A stretch of DNA of 64,000 nucleotides from Sphingobium sp. AP49 (GTDB lineage: Bacteria > Pseudomonadota > Alphaproteobacteria > Sphingomonadales > Sphingomonadaceae). The notes below the pieces were generated by a model. It saw only the letters and a program-made list of their open reading frames with translations, was not told the DNA's origin and made no database searches. Of this stretch, positions 1 through 8,692 are shown piece after piece (the first letter of the stretch is position 1; the number at the start of each line of letters is the position of its first letter). Location of the stretch: NCBI RefSeq assembly GCF_000281715.2, contig NZ_CP124576.1, positions 1,433,501-1,497,500 of the forward strand, read 5' to 3'. The translations under genes and the position numbers were made by a program.

Positions 1-324
1 GCCGTTGAAATCAAACTGGTCCGGCCGGTCGATCGCGTTGCCGATCTGGCGCCAATGGACCATGTCGGTCGATTGGAAGACCGGTAGCCCCGGATAATGG
101 GCGAAGGAGGAGTTGACGAGATAATAGGTCTCGCCGACCCGCGTTATGGACGGGTCGGGATAATAGCCCGACAGGATCGGGTTGCGATATTCGTCCGGGC
201 CGGGTGTCACCTGCTCCTGGGCGCGACCCTCATAGCGAAAATCGCTGAAGCTGGCGGGGCCTGCCAGGGCCGGGCCGGCAATGGCGGCCAGCAACAGCAA
301 GGCGGCACGACGGGTCTTGCGCAT
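1..324 (-). CDS. Secreted glycoside hydrolase family 43 protein, 5' part only
   Basis: The first 108 codons of a gene that runs off the left edge. Residues 1-22 form a Sec signal peptide (RRAALLLLAAIAGPALA), so the enzyme is exported. The motif YYPDPSI follows; its Asp57 matches the general-base Asp of GH43 beta-xylosidases and arabinofuranosidases. YYLVNSSFAHYPGLPVF and the STDMVHW segment are also typical of this family's first propeller blade. The start at 324 is preceded by GGAGGAGA at a good distance. A perfect LacI-type operator lies about 40 bases upstream, which suggests induction by a pentose or pentoside. The likely role is release of xylose or arabinose from plant oligosaccharides. 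The family call is firm; the exact substrate cannot be read from this fragment. Confidence 0.85.
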   Translation of the reverse strand, partial: MRKTRRAALLLLAAIAGPALAGPASFSDFRYEGRAQEQVTPGPDEYRNPILSGYYPDPSITRVGETYYLVNSSFAHYPGLPVFQSTDMVHWRQIGNAIDRPDQFDFNG

Positions 325-364
325 ATCCTCTCCTCCCATTTTTGCCGAGCATAGGAGAGAGGAA

Positions 365-380
365 TTGATAGCGCTATCAA
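365..380. promoter_or_regulatory. LacI/GalR-type operator
   Basis: TTGATAGCGCTATCAA is a perfect 16-bp palindrome with the central CG step typical of LacI-family operators. It lies 41 bases upstream of the GH43 start codon, where a repressor would block transcription. It also lies beyond the stop codon of the DUF3052 gene, so control of the GH43 gene is the natural reading. The binding protein is not in the window. Confidence 0.65.
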
Positions 381-395
381 AAATCCGAAAGCGCG

Positions 396-800
396 TCAGC
401 GCGCGGACTTGCGGATCATCAGCTTCAGCCCCGACCAGACTGCATCGACCGCGCAAACCTTGACGTCGACCAGATCGGTCGCCGGCAGGATGACCGCGCG
501 AATGGCATCCTCGGTGATGTCGGTCGGCACCTTCGACGCCTTCTTGGGCCAGCTTACCCACAGGAAGCCGGCCGGCGCGAGAAAAGGCCTTAGATATGTC
601 AATTTCGCTGTCATCTTCGCGCGATCGGTGACGAAGATATGGGCCGCATCGATCGGCGCTTCCGGCGCGGAAAGCCGGATCACACCACTCTCGCCAATCT
701 CCGCCGCGACGCTGTCGGGCATGCCGTCCCACCAGGCGCGCAGCCCGGGCTTCAGGCTCAGCTTCTTGGCCAAAGGCGTACCCGAATAACCGCCGCTCAT
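396..800 (-). CDS. DUF3052 family protein
   Basis: 134 residues. The sequence from MSGGYSGTPL, with the WWDGMP segment and the later LWVSWPKKAS, is the pattern of the DUF3052 family, whose function is unknown. No signal peptide or membrane segment is visible, so the protein is probably cytoplasmic. The start at 800 is chosen because it gives a family-length protein and overlaps the upstream membrane-protein gene by four bases (ATGA), which indicates translational coupling. A longer reading of the same frame runs through the upstream gene and is not credible. Confidence 0.75.
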   Translation of the reverse strand: MSGGYSGTPLAKKLSLKPGLRAWWDGMPDSVAAEIGESGVIRLSAPEAPIDAAHIFVTDRAKMTAKLTYLRPFLAPAGFLWVSWPKKASKVPTDITEDAIRAVILPATDLVDVKVCAVDAVWSGLKLMIRKSAR

Positions 801-1270
801 CGCCTGCGCCCGGCAGCGATGAGGGCGATTGGCAGGCCGACCAAAATGCAGTGGGAAAAGAGCTGGTTGCCAATGTTCCAAGCGATCCGCCCGATTGGCA
901 GCGCGGCATAGGCGGCGGGCAACCACATCGCCGGCCAACGCCAGGGCCGCACGATCCAGTACATGATGCCCCATAGCAGCAACCCATAAAGCAGGCCGGC
1001 GACGATCGGGTGACGGCGCAGGGCAGGGCGCCGCTGTGCAATCAGCATATAGGCGCCCGCCATGCAGGCCATGATCGCAAAATGCACGGCCAGGCCGACG
1101 ATCGCCCAGAGCCCGACGGGATCGCCCTTGGCGGTGTCGCCGAACGGCCCGCTGGCGACGAATTGCAGCACGGCTAGCGGCTGCATGCCCGCCATGCCGG
1201 CGAAGACGAAAGCAGACAGGATATCGAGTGTGCCGGCGACCCATGTCGCCCGGATGATCCTCTCGCGCAT
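797..1270 (-). CDS. Four-helix inner-membrane protein of unknown function
   Basis: 157 residues with about four hydrophobic segments (roughly 10-30, 52-78, 88-110 and 132-155). Basic residues sit between them and at the C-terminus (AAGRRR), as in an inner-membrane protein. I do not recognise a characterised family; it resembles small YagU-like or DUF1440-like membrane proteins only in general topology. Its stop overlaps the start of the DUF3052 gene, so the two are probably made from one transcript and may act together. Confidence 0.65.
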   Translation of the reverse strand: MRERIIRATWVAGTLDILSAFVFAGMAGMQPLAVLQFVASGPFGDTAKGDPVGLWAIVGLAVHFAIMACMAGAYMLIAQRRPALRRHPIVAGLLYGLLLWGIMYWIVRPWRWPAMWLPAAYAALPIGRIAWNIGNQLFSHCILVGLPIALIAAGRRR

Positions 1271-1320
1271 GCGGCGCTCCCCATTTCTCGGGGCGGATCA
1301 TAGCAGATTGCCAGTATCTT

Positions 1321-1351
1321 GTCCCGCCGGATGCGCTGCACCCGGCGGGAC
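1321..1351 (-). terminator. Hairpin terminator downstream of purL
   Basis: GTCCCGCCGG and CCGGCGGGAC form a perfect 10-bp GC-rich stem around an 11-nt loop, beginning 10 bases after the purL stop. A run of five T residues lies on the plus-strand side only, so on the minus strand the hairpin lacks a strong U tract. It may act as a stem-stabilised 3' end, or terminate readthrough on the plus strand. Confidence 0.55.
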
Positions 1352-1360
1352 AGAAGGTTT

Positions 1361-3538
1361 TTAGAGTTCGCTGTCCATCAGCGCCGGGAAGAAGCCCTCA
1401 TGCGCGGTGCGCAGCGCGTCGATCGACACGCCGGCCACGCTGTCGCCGCCGACGGTGCCGATCTTGACCGCGCCAGCAATCTCGACGCCGGCCGGCGCCG
1501 TGACGACATAGCGGCTCTGGTCTTCGCCGAACGCCGAAGCGGTGGTCAGCGCCACGTCCAGCGTCGCGCCGATCTTGCCGGCCAGCGCCATTTCCGCGAT
1601 CGTGACGATCAGGCCACCGTCGGAAATGTCATGCACGGCATTGACCGTGCCCGCCAAAACCAGCGCGCGGACGGCGTCGCCATTGGCGCGCTCGACGGCC
1701 AGGTCGACCTTGGGCGCGTTACCCGCCTCGCGGCCGGCAATCTCGCGCAGCCAGATGCTCTGGCCGAGGTGGGTGCCTTCGCCGCCGACCAGCCAGATCG
1801 CGTCGCCCTCATTCTTGAACGCCACGGTCGCCATCACGTCGATGTCGGCCAGCAGGCCGATGCCGCCGATCGCCGGGGTCGGCAGGATCGCCGAGCCACC
1901 GCCGGTCGCCTTGGATTCATTGTAGAGGCTGACATTGCCCGACACGATCGGGAAGTCGAACGCGCGGCAGGCGTCGCCCATGCCCTCCAGGCAGCCGGTC
2001 AGCTGCGCCATGATTTCGGGGCGCTGCGGATTGGCGAAGTTGAGGCAGTTGGTGACCGCCAGCGGGGTCGATCCGACCGCGCTCAGGTTGCGATAGCATT
2101 CTGCGATCGCCTGCTTGCCGCCTTCATAGGGGTCGGCATAGCAATAGCGCGGGGTGCAGTCGGTGCTGATGGCAATGCCCTTGCTGCTGCCATGGACGCG
2201 GACCACCGCGGCGTCGCCGCCGGGGCGCTGCACCGTGTCGGCGCCGACCATATGGTCATACTGCTCCCAGATCCAGCGACGGCTGGCGATGTCGGGGCTG
2301 CCCATCAGTGTGATGAGGTCAGCGCCGATGTCGGCGCTCTCGGCGATCTCGCCCAGCGGCTCGACCTTCGACCAGATCTTATACTCGTCCTTCGGCATCG
2401 AGGGACGATCATAGAGCGGCGCATCGTCGGCCAGCGGCGCGAGCGGAATGTCGCAGACGATCTCGCCCTTATGCTCCAGCACCATGCGGCCGGTGTCGGT
2501 GACATGGCCAATGACGGCGAAGTCCAGTTCCCACTTCCTGAAGATCGCCTCGGCAAAGGCTTCGCGGCCGGGCTTCAGCACCATGAGCATGCGCTCCTGG
2601 CTTTCCGACAGCATCATCTCATAGGTGGTCATGCCGGTTTCGCGCTGCGGCACGTCATCCATCTTGAGGTGGAGGCCAACGCCGCCCTTCGACGCCATTT
2701 CGACGCTGGAGGAGGTGAGACCGGCGGCGCCCATGTCCTGGATGGCGACGATCGCGTCCGACGCCATCAGTTCCAGGCACGCCTCGATCAGCAGCTTTTC
2801 GGTGAAGGGGTCGCCGACCTGGACGGTGGGGCGCTTCTCTTCGCTATCCTCGCCGAAATCGGCCGACGCCATGGTCGCGCCATGGATGCCGTCGCGGCCG
2901 GTCTTGGAGCCGACATAGACGATCGGGTTGCCGACGCCGCTGGCGGCCGAATAGAAGATCTTGTCGGTGTCGGCGATGCCCACGGTCATCGCATTGACCA
3001 GGATATTGCCGTCATAGGCGGGGTGGAAATTCACCTCGCCGCCCACGGTCGGCACGCCGACGCAATTGCCATAGCCGCCAATGCCATGGACCACGCCGCT
3101 GATGAGATGCTTCATCTTGGGGTGGTCGGGCCGGCCGAAGCGCAGCGCGTTCATATTGGCCACCGGGCGGGCGCCCATGGTGAACACGTCGCGCAGGATG
3201 CCGCCGACGCCGGTCGCGGCGCCCTGATAGGGCTCGATGTAGCTGGGGTGGTTGTGGCTTTCCATCTTGAAGATGGCGGCCTGGCCATCGCCGATGTCGA
3301 CCACGCCGGCATTCTCGCCGGGGCCACAGATCACCTGCGGACCCTTGGTGGGCAGCTTCATCAGGTGAATTTTGGAGGATTTGTAAGAGCAATGCTCGGA
3401 CCACATGACCGAGAAGATGCCGAGTTCCGTCAGGTTCGGTTCACGGCCGATCGCTTTGAGGACGCGATCATATTCTTCGGGGGACAGACCGTGCTCGGCA
3501 ACGATCTGCGGGGTGATCTGGGGGGCGCTGCTGGACAT
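1361..3538 (-). CDS. purL: Phosphoribosylformylglycinamidine synthase subunit PurL
   Basis: 725 residues. It catalyses the ATP-dependent conversion of FGAR to FGAM in de novo purine synthesis. The length is that of the small PurL, which works with separate PurS and PurQ (the glutaminase), not the fused enzyme of about 1,300 residues. Visible signatures are [12 protein letters not shown] near residue 45, the [12 protein letters not shown] region, ESHNHPS, and two AIRS-like halves each with a glycine-rich DISDGGL-type or [15 protein letters not shown] motif. purS and purQ are not in this window. The gene stands alone on the minus strand between its own 3' hairpin and the terminator of the lipoprotein gene. 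Confidence 0.97.
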   Translation of the reverse strand: MSSSAPQITPQIVAEHGLSPEEYDRVLKAIGREPNLTELGIFSVMWSEHCSYKSSKIHLMKLPTKGPQVICGPGENAGVVDIGDGQAAIFKMESHNHPSYIEPYQGAATGVGGILRDVFTMGARPVANMNALRFGRPDHPKMKHLISGVVHGIGGYGNCVGVPTVGGEVNFHPAYDGNILVNAMTVGIADTDKIFYSAASGVGNPIVYVGSKTGRDGIHGATMASADFGEDSEEKRPTVQVGDPFTEKLLIEACLELMASDAIVAIQDMGAAGLTSSSVEMASKGGVGLHLKMDDVPQRETGMTTYEMMLSESQERMLMVLKPGREAFAEAIFRKWELDFAVIGHVTDTGRMVLEHKGEIVCDIPLAPLADDAPLYDRPSMPKDEYKIWSKVEPLGEIAESADIGADLITLMGSPDIASRRWIWEQYDHMVGADTVQRPGGDAAVVRVHGSSKGIAISTDCTPRYCYADPYEGGKQAIAECYRNLSAVGSTPLAVTNCLNFANPQRPEIMAQLTGCLEGMGDACRAFDFPIVSGNVSLYNESKATGGGSAILPTPAIGGIGLLADIDVMATVAFKNEGDAIWLVGGEGTHLGQSIWLREIAGREAGNAPKVDLAVERANGDAVRALVLAGTVNAVHDISDGGLIVTIAEMALAGKIGATLDVALTTASAFGEDQSRYVVTAPAGVEIAGAVKIGTVGGDSVAGVSIDALRTAHEGFFPALMDSEL

Positions 3539-3618
3539 GAGCGCGCCTTTAGCCGCGTGGCGCGGGATTCACAATGGCCCGGTGCATGCCTTGGACGTGA
3601 CCATTGGGACAAAATGAA

Positions 3619-3648
3619 AGGGCCGGCCCCTAGGGAAGGACCGGCCCT
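3619..3648 (-). terminator. Rho-independent terminator of the MliC-like gene
   Basis: AGGGCCGG and CCGGCCCT form a perfect 8-bp stem around a 14-nt loop. On the minus strand the stem is followed by TTCATTTTG. It lies 25 bases after the lipoprotein stop and ahead of purL, so it separates the two genes. Confidence 0.75.
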
Positions 3649-3673
3649 GTGAAAAATCGAAAATCCTGTCGGA

Positions 3674-4057
3674 TCAGACGTGGCAGGCCTGGGCGCTCTT
3701 GCCCGGCACCGTGATGGTGACGTCGTTGCCCGAACCCTTGACTTCATAGCCGCCCTCGGCGGTGAAGGGCTGGCCAGCTTCGGCGGCCTTCAGCATGGTG
3801 GGCGAGCCATTCTTTTCGGTGCGCAGGATCGCGCTCTTGTCGTCGCTCATATAGTCGACGAAGAACAGGCTGTTGTCCTTGCAGCGGAACTGCTTGTTGG
3901 CCTTGACCGAAGGCGGCAGCTCAACCGGCGCGGCATTGGCCAGCTGGGCAGCCATCGGATCGGCGGGGCCGCCGACGACTTCGGGTTCGTCCTTCTTGTT
4001 GCAGGCAGAGAGCAGGCTGACGGCCGCAACGGCGATAAGGGGGAGATAATATTTCAT
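3674..4057 (-). CDS. MliC-like lipoprotein (C-type lysozyme inhibitor family)
   Basis: 127 residues. The N-terminus MKYYLPLIAVAAVSLLSAC carries a lipobox, so Cys19 should be lipidated and the protein anchored in the envelope. The mature part has the MliC/PliC layout: an FRC segment near residue 58, the hydrophobic strand LFFVDYMSD, a central PTMLK, the YEVKG region and a C-terminal cysteine that can pair with the first. Members bind and block host C-type lysozyme. The start at 4057 has AGAAGGA just upstream; an in-frame ATG 39 bases further up would spoil the signal peptide. Its own terminator follows. Family assignment is from motif order and size. Confidence 0.7.
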   Translation of the reverse strand: MKYYLPLIAVAAVSLLSACNKKDEPEVVGGPADPMAAQLANAAPVELPPSVKANKQFRCKDNSLFFVDYMSDDKSAILRTEKNGSPTMLKAAEAGQPFTAEGGYEVKGSGNDVTITVPGKSAQACHV

Positions 4058-4090
4058 AGCGGTCCTTCTATGTGCACTTGCGATATGATG

Positions 4091-4155
4091 CGTCAACGCA
4101 AAACTGCCCGAATTCCGCCACGCCTGTGCAATGACGTCATGACGTTTGCGTGACG
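4091..4155. promoter_or_regulatory. Nested inverted repeats between divergent genes
   Basis: The gap between the divergent lipoprotein and xseB genes holds CGTCAACGCAAAAC (4091-4104), which is an imperfect inverted match to GTTTGCGTGACG (4144-4155). It also holds the perfect palindrome ATGACGTCAT (4131-4140), so TGACG occurs three times within 25 bases. This could be an operator for either gene. No regulator is recognised. Confidence 0.35.
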
Positions 4156-4202
4156 AAGGGCCGCTTTGGCCGGCTTCGCCATGTGATGCGCTTCATGCGG
4201 GC

Positions 4203-4228
4203 TTGACCGCACGAACGGGGGCGGTCAA
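4203..4228 (+). promoter_or_regulatory. 5' leader hairpin before xseB
   Basis: TTGACCGC and GCGGTCAA pair perfectly over 8 bp around a 10-nt loop, ending 9 bases before the xseB start codon. It would lie at or close to the ribosome-binding region (GCAGG) and could modulate translation of xseB. No T tract follows, so it is not a terminator. Confidence 0.35.
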
Positions 4229-4237
4229 TGCAGGCGC

Positions 4238-4495
4238 ATGGCTGAGGAAAGCACCCCGCAACCCGATTTGTCGCATCTCTCCTTCGAGGATGCGCTGCGT
4301 GCACTCGAATCGATCGTACGCCGCCTGGAAAGCGGCGACGTGCCACTTGATGAGTCGATTTCGCTCTATGCCCAGGGGGAGGAGCTGCGCAAGCGCTGCA
4401 CCGAACGGCTGCAGGCGGCTGAGGCGCGGATCAGCAAGTTGACGGTCGATGCCGGTGGTGCGGTGACCGGCGCCACCCCCTTCGGTGCGGATTGA
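4238..4495 (+). CDS. xseB: Exodeoxyribonuclease VII small subunit
   Basis: 85 residues, the usual XseB length. The core LSFEDALRALESIVRRLESG followed by VPLDESISLYAQGEELRKRC is diagnostic of the family. XseB subunits form coiled coils on XseA and make a processive nuclease that degrades single-stranded DNA to acid-soluble oligomers in the cytoplasm. xseA is not nearby. The gene is the first of an xseB-ispA-coaD group on the plus strand; its stop TGA overlaps a possible TTG start of ispA. Confidence 0.95.
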   Translation: MAEESTPQPDLSHLSFEDALRALESIVRRLESGDVPLDESISLYAQGEELRKRCTERLQAAEARISKLTVDAGGAVTGATPFGAD

Positions 4496-4503
4496 TCCCG
4501 ACC

Positions 4504-5430
4504 ATGGAAGGCGGCGGCGCCGCAGGCCTGGAGCAGAGCGCAACCGCGCTGATTACGGCCCATGCGGCAGTGCTGGCGGCAGAGGTGGATCGCGCGTTTG
4601 ACGCGCTGCTGACGGTGCCGGACGATGCGCGTCGCCGCCTTTATGATGCGATGCGTCATGCGGCGATCGGCGGTGGCAAGCGGTTGCGCCCGCTGCTGGT
4701 GCAGGCGACCAGCGACCTGTTCAACATTTCGCGCGAATCCGCGCTGCGCGTCGGCCTCGCCGTTGAGTGCATCCATGTCTATTCGCTGGTGCATGATGAT
4801 CTGCCGGCGATGGATGATGACGACATGCGGCGTGGCAAGCCGACCGTGCACAAGGCCTTCGACGAGGCGACGGCGATCCTCGCTGGCGACTGTCTGCATG
4901 ATCTTGCCTTCGAGATATTGGCCGACGAACAGACCCATCCGGATGCGTTTGTTCGCATCGAGCTGGTGAAGGCGCTGGCGCTGGCCAGCGGCCCAGCCGG
5001 CATGGCCGGTGGCCAGATGATGGATCTGGAAGCGGAACAGGCCCGGTTCGACCTGGCGACGGTCACGCGGCTGCAAAATCTCAAGACCGGGGCCTTGATC
5101 GGCTTTTGCGTGGACGCCGCGGCCATCATGGCGCGCATCCCGGTGGACGCGCGCACTGGTCTGCACGGCTATGCACGCGACATCGGCCTTGCCTTCCAGA
5201 TCGCCGACGATCTGCTGGATGTCGAAGGCAATTTGCAACTCGCCGGCAAGGCGCTGGGCAAGGATGCGGCGGCGGGCAAGGAAACCTTCGTGTCGCTGCT
5301 CGGTATCGACCGGGCGCGGGAACAGGGGCGCTTGCTCGTTGAACAGGCCAAGGCGCATCTGCATGGTCATGGCGCGGAAGCGGACCTGCTACGTGCCATC
5401 GCCGACTATATTGTGGAAAGGGACCGTTAA
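4504..5430 (+). CDS. ispA: Farnesyl diphosphate synthase (polyprenyl synthetase)
   Basis: 308 residues from the ATG at 4504. It condenses IPP with DMAPP and GPP to make FPP, the precursor of undecaprenyl phosphate, quinone tails and carotenoids. The first aspartate-rich motif is DDLPAMDDDDMRRG beginning at Asp98, preceded by the IspA-type context HVYSLVH. The second is DDLLD at 235-239. GGKRLRP near residue 57 binds IPP. A TTG at 4492 overlapping the xseB stop would add four residues; neither start has a strong ribosome-binding site, so the ATG is preferred but not certain. The xseB-ispA order is common in proteobacteria. No dxs follows; coaD begins three bases after the stop. Confidence 0.93.
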   Translation: MEGGGAAGLEQSATALITAHAAVLAAEVDRAFDALLTVPDDARRRLYDAMRHAAIGGGKRLRPLLVQATSDLFNISRESALRVGLAVECIHVYSLVHDDLPAMDDDDMRRGKPTVHKAFDEATAILAGDCLHDLAFEILADEQTHPDAFVRIELVKALALASGPAGMAGGQMMDLEAEQARFDLATVTRLQNLKTGALIGFCVDAAAIMARIPVDARTGLHGYARDIGLAFQIADDLLDVEGNLQLAGKALGKDAAAGKETFVSLLGIDRAREQGRLLVEQAKAHLHGHGAEADLLRAIADYIVERDR

Positions 5431-5433
5431 GCC

Positions 5434-5952
5434 ATGAGCACCGGCAAGCAACGGATAGGCGTCTATCCCGGTACCTTCGACCCTATCACCCTGGGCCATA
5501 TGGACATCATCCGGCGTGGCGCGAAGCTGGTCGACAAGCTGGTGATCGGCGTCACCACCAATATCAGCAAGTCGCCGATGTTCAGCGATGAAGAACGGCT
5601 GGACATGGTCCGCCGCGAATGTGCGGATATCGATACCGAAATCGTCGTCACCGGCTTCAACTCGCTGCTGATGGACTTCGCCGAATCGCAGGGCGCCAGC
5701 GTCATCATCCGTGGCCTGCGCGCGGTCGCCGATTTTGAATATGAATATCAGATGGCGGGCATGAACCAGCAGATCAACAGCCGGGTGGAAACCGTCTTTC
5801 TGATGGCGGACGTGTCGCTGCAGCCGATCGCCTCGCGCCTGGTCAAGGAAATCGCCCTCTATGGCGGGCCGATCCACAAATTCGTCAGCCCGCCGGTGCG
5901 CGCGGAGGTGGAGGCGCGGGTGACCGCGCTTGGCCGCAAGGGGCAGGGCTGA
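5434..5952 (+). CDS. coaD: Phosphopantetheine adenylyltransferase
   Basis: 172 residues. CoaD transfers AMP from ATP to 4'-phosphopantetheine, the penultimate step of coenzyme A synthesis. The nucleotidyltransferase signature VYPGTFDPITLGHMDII is near the N-terminus, with the TxGH motif that binds ATP. The substrate-site ISRGLRAVADFEYE-like segment (here IIRGLRAVADFEYE) and the C-terminal IASRLVKEIA, which corresponds to the ISSTxVR-type motif, are present. The gene begins three bases after ispA, so the two are co-transcribed. Length and motifs are standard. Confidence 0.96.
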   Translation: MSTGKQRIGVYPGTFDPITLGHMDIIRRGAKLVDKLVIGVTTNISKSPMFSDEERLDMVRRECADIDTEIVVTGFNSLLMDFAESQGASVIIRGLRAVADFEYEYQMAGMNQQINSRVETVFLMADVSLQPIASRLVKEIALYGGPIHKFVSPPVRAEVEARVTALGRKGQG

Positions 5953-6015
5953 TAGCCGTCGGATCAGGCGCATTTCAGCCTGCGTTCAGTTGCCAATCGC
6001 GATCAGCGCGCTATC

Positions 6016-6031
6016 AGGGCCGCTTGGCCCT
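6016..6031 (+). other. Small stem-loop between coaD and the cyclophilin gene
   Basis: AGGGCC and GGCCCT form a 6-bp stem around GCTT. Only two T residues follow, so it is at best a weak terminator or attenuator at the end of the xseB-ispA-coaD unit. Confidence 0.3.
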
Positions 6032-6063
6032 TCCGGGCAAGAGATCAAGGAAAGTTCATTCCC

Positions 6064-6837
6064 ATGCGTTTCACTTCGGCGCTCAAGACCATGGCGATCG
6101 GCCTCGCCCTTACTGCGTCCAGCCTGGCCTTCGCTCAGGGTGGCGGCGGCGGTGGTGGCGGTGCGGAGGATATGAAGAAGGCGGAAACGGCGGCCAAGGC
6201 CGAACAGAACGCCAAGTCGCTGGGCACCGAACTGACCCCCAAGCTGCCGCCTGCAACCATTCCGGCCGATCCGCAGAATATCTGGGACCTCGATCTTTCC
6301 ACCGGTGGCCGCGTGCGGATCCAGTTGCGTCCGGACATCGCCCCCAATCATGTCGAGCGGATCAAGGAACTGACCCGGCAGGGCTTCTATAATGGCCTCA
6401 AATTCCACCGCGTCATCCCGGGTTTCATGGCCCAGGGTGGCGATCCCAAGGGGGATGGCACCGGCGGCTCGACGCTCCCGGATCTCAAGGCCGAATTCAA
6501 CCCGATGCCGCATCTGCGTGGCACCTTGTCGATGGCCCGCGCCCAGAGCGATGACAGTGCCAACAGCCAGTTCTTCATCGTGCTGCTGCCGCGCATGCAG
6601 CTCGACAAGAAATATACCGTCTTCGGCCGCGTGATCGAGGGCATGCAATATGTCGACGCGATCCATGAGGGCGAACCGCCGGCCGACCCGAGCGTCATTC
6701 TTCAGGCCTCGATCGAAAGCGATGGCAAGCCGCCGGTGCTGGCACCGCCGCCCCCGCCGCCGGCGCCCGAACCCTCGATCCTGCCGTCGAAGAAGCCGGC
6801 CGCCCCGGCCAAGAAGCCGGCACCCAAGAAGAAGTGA
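6064..6837 (+). CDS. Periplasmic cyclophilin-type peptidyl-prolyl isomerase
   Basis: 257 residues. A signal peptide ([24 protein letters not shown]) is followed by a glycine-rich linker, then a cyclophilin domain from about residue 75 to 220. The catalytic arginine is in [15 protein letters not shown] (Arg116), and NSQFFIVL and the FGRVIEGM segment complete the active-site groove. The last 40 residues are proline- and lysine-rich ([20 protein letters not shown]), which may contact the cell wall or membrane surface. The enzyme would catalyse prolyl cis/trans isomerisation of exported proteins. Its position just upstream of queA is seen in many sphingomonads. Confidence 0.92.
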   Translation: MRFTSALKTMAIGLALTASSLAFAQGGGGGGGGAEDMKKAETAAKAEQNAKSLGTELTPKLPPATIPADPQNIWDLDLSTGGRVRIQLRPDIAPNHVERIKELTRQGFYNGLKFHRVIPGFMAQGGDPKGDGTGGSTLPDLKAEFNPMPHLRGTLSMARAQSDDSANSQFFIVLLPRMQLDKKYTVFGRVIEGMQYVDAIHEGEPPADPSVILQASIESDGKPPVLAPPPPPPAPEPSILPSKKPAAPAKKPAPKKK

Positions 6838-6862
6838 GCTAGCGCCCGGAAGGGCCATCGCC

Positions 6863-7891
6863 ATGCGTGTAGACCTGTTCGATTTCGACCTGCCGGCGGA
6901 GAATATCGCCCTCCGTCCGGCTAGCCCGCGCGATTCAGCGCGCCTGCTGCTGGTGCCCGGCGAACAGGCGATGGAGGATCGCATCGTCCGCGACCTGCCT
7001 TCGCTGCTGCGTGCCGGCGATGTGCTGGTCTTCAACGACACCCGTGTCATCCCCGCCCAGCTTGAAGGCATGCGGGGCGATGCGCGGATCGGCGCGACCC
7101 TGCACAAGCGGCTGGGGCTGCGCCAATGGCAGGCCTTCCTGCGCAATGCCAAGCGGGTGCGCGATGGCGACCGGATCGATTTCGGCGCCGGCGTCACGGC
7201 GATTGCCGGTCCGCGCGATGCGGATGGTGGCGTGACCCTCAGTTTCGAGGGCGACGAACCGGTGGAAGTGCTGCTGGAGCGTGCCGGCCGTATGCCGCTG
7301 CCGCCCTATATCGCCAGCAAGCGCCCGACCGACGCGCGCGATCGCAGCGACTACCAGACCATGTTCGCGCGCGAGGATGGGGCGGTCGCCGCGCCGACTG
7401 CCGCTCTGCACTTCACGCCCGACCTGATGGTCGCCATTGCCGCTGCCGGTATCGGGACGGAAACCCTGACCCTGCACGTTGGTGCGGGCACTTTCCTGCC
7501 GGTCAAGGCGGACGATACCGACGATCACCGCATGCACGCGGAATGGGGGCGGATTGACCAGGAAACGGCTGATCGGTTGAATGCGGTGCGTCGGTCCGGC
7601 GGACGCCTGATCGCGGTCGGCACCACCTCGCTGCGCCTGCTGGAAAGCGCCACGGGCGAGGATGGCATTATTCGCCCCTTCGCCGACGAAACCCGCATCT
7701 TCATCACCCCAGGATATCGTTTCCGCGCGGTTGACGGGCTGATGACCAATTTTCACCTGCCCAAATCGACCCTGTTCATGCTGGTAAGTGCTTTGATGGG
7801 CACGGAAAAAATGCAATCCGTGTACAGCCACGCAATCGAGGAAGGCTACCGCTTCTACAGCTATGGGGACTCCAGCCTGCTGCTGCCCTGA
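6863..7891 (+). CDS. queA: S-adenosylmethionine:tRNA ribosyltransferase-isomerase
   Basis: 342 residues, the usual QueA size. It transfers and isomerises the ribosyl group of SAM onto 7-aminomethyl-7-deazaguanine in tRNA to give epoxyqueuosine. Signatures include the N-terminal [42 protein letters not shown], the [11 protein letters not shown] block, [15 protein letters not shown] and the C-terminal [14 protein letters not shown]. The start at 6863 fits the family; the open frame continues upstream into the cyclophilin gene without merit. tgt, the usual partner, is not next to it: the following gene is convergent. Confidence 0.96.
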   Translation: MRVDLFDFDLPAENIALRPASPRDSARLLLVPGEQAMEDRIVRDLPSLLRAGDVLVFNDTRVIPAQLEGMRGDARIGATLHKRLGLRQWQAFLRNAKRVRDGDRIDFGAGVTAIAGPRDADGGVTLSFEGDEPVEVLLERAGRMPLPPYIASKRPTDARDRSDYQTMFAREDGAVAAPTAALHFTPDLMVAIAAAGIGTETLTLHVGAGTFLPVKADDTDDHRMHAEWGRIDQETADRLNAVRRSGGRLIAVGTTSLRLLESATGEDGIIRPFADETRIFITPGYRFRAVDGLMTNFHLPKSTLFMLVSALMGTEKMQSVYSHAIEEGYRFYSYGDSSLLLP

Positions 7892-7899
7892 TCCGGGTT

Positions 7900-8571
7900 C
7901 TAGGGGGCGAGGGCGGCGATGCCCTTTCCGCTCATCATCGCACCGATCACCAGCAACAGGACGGCCATCACCGCCGCATTATGCTGGGTAAGCCAGACAC
8001 GCATCTCGTCCAGCCAGGGACGAACCCGTCGTTCCGCAAGGAAATAGCCCAATATGGGCAGCCATATCGTGACAGCCGCGATCAGCAGGTAGATGATGAC
8101 GGTGAATATGGTCTGGCCTGGTGGCAGATGATGGGCTCCAAAACTGATCCCCGCAGCCATGCCGACGGTGAGGTTTTTGGGATTGGCCGCATAGATGCCA
8201 AAGCCCAGTCCGGCCGCCGCCAATGGTCCCATATGCTCGACCGCCGCCAGCCAGTGTGGCAGTGTCGCGACTTCGCCTGGTGCCGGCCGCACGCGCCATT
8301 CGTGCCATGCCAGGCCGAGCAGCAGGACGCCGACCACCAGCTTGACCATCGCGGCACCATGTCCTTTGCCGCCACTGCCCAGGCCAAGGTCGGAGAGCCA
8401 GGAAAATAGCAGCAAAGCGCCCACGATGGCGGCCAGCCAGCCGACCAAAAAGACAGGCGCCGTCAGGCGGGCCTGCGGCGACATCAGCAGAACGATCATC
8501 GCGATGATCGGCAAGGGGCTGATCGACACGCCAACCGCCAGCGGCAGAAGCTCGCCTATTGCCTCAAACAT
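7900..8571 (-). CDS. GAP-family (Sap-like) integral membrane protein
   Basis: 223 residues with about six hydrophobic segments. The start MFEAIGELLPLAVGVSISPLPIIAMIVLL and the conserved NPKNL in the middle (AANPKNLTVGMAAG) are marks of the GAP family. This family includes the mycobacterial GPL/sulfolipid-addressing proteins and is distantly related to LysE-type exporters. The cellular substrate is unknown. It is convergent with queA with only eight bases between the stops. A role in export of a small molecule or lipid is family-level inference. Confidence 0.75.
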   Translation of the reverse strand: MFEAIGELLPLAVGVSISPLPIIAMIVLLMSPQARLTAPVFLVGWLAAIVGALLLFSWLSDLGLGSGGKGHGAAMVKLVVGVLLLGLAWHEWRVRPAPGEVATLPHWLAAVEHMGPLAAAGLGFGIYAANPKNLTVGMAAGISFGAHHLPPGQTIFTVIIYLLIAAVTIWLPILGYFLAERRVRPWLDEMRVWLTQHNAAVMAVLLLVIGAMMSGKGIAALAP

Positions 8572-8692
8572 ATGTCATGCCCCCTCCTGCGGCGGATATC
8601 CGCTACTCTATGGCGCGCCCTTTGGTACGGCCATCCTGCAAATCCCCGAGTTCATGGCAGGCAATTCCCAGCGCAGCGGGACGTGATTTGCG

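Noticed and set aside
1319..3652. Long open frame of 777 codons on the plus strand over purL
   Set aside because: It is antisense to a clear purL, rich in Ala/Arg/His/Asp without any domain, and arises from the third-position GC bias.
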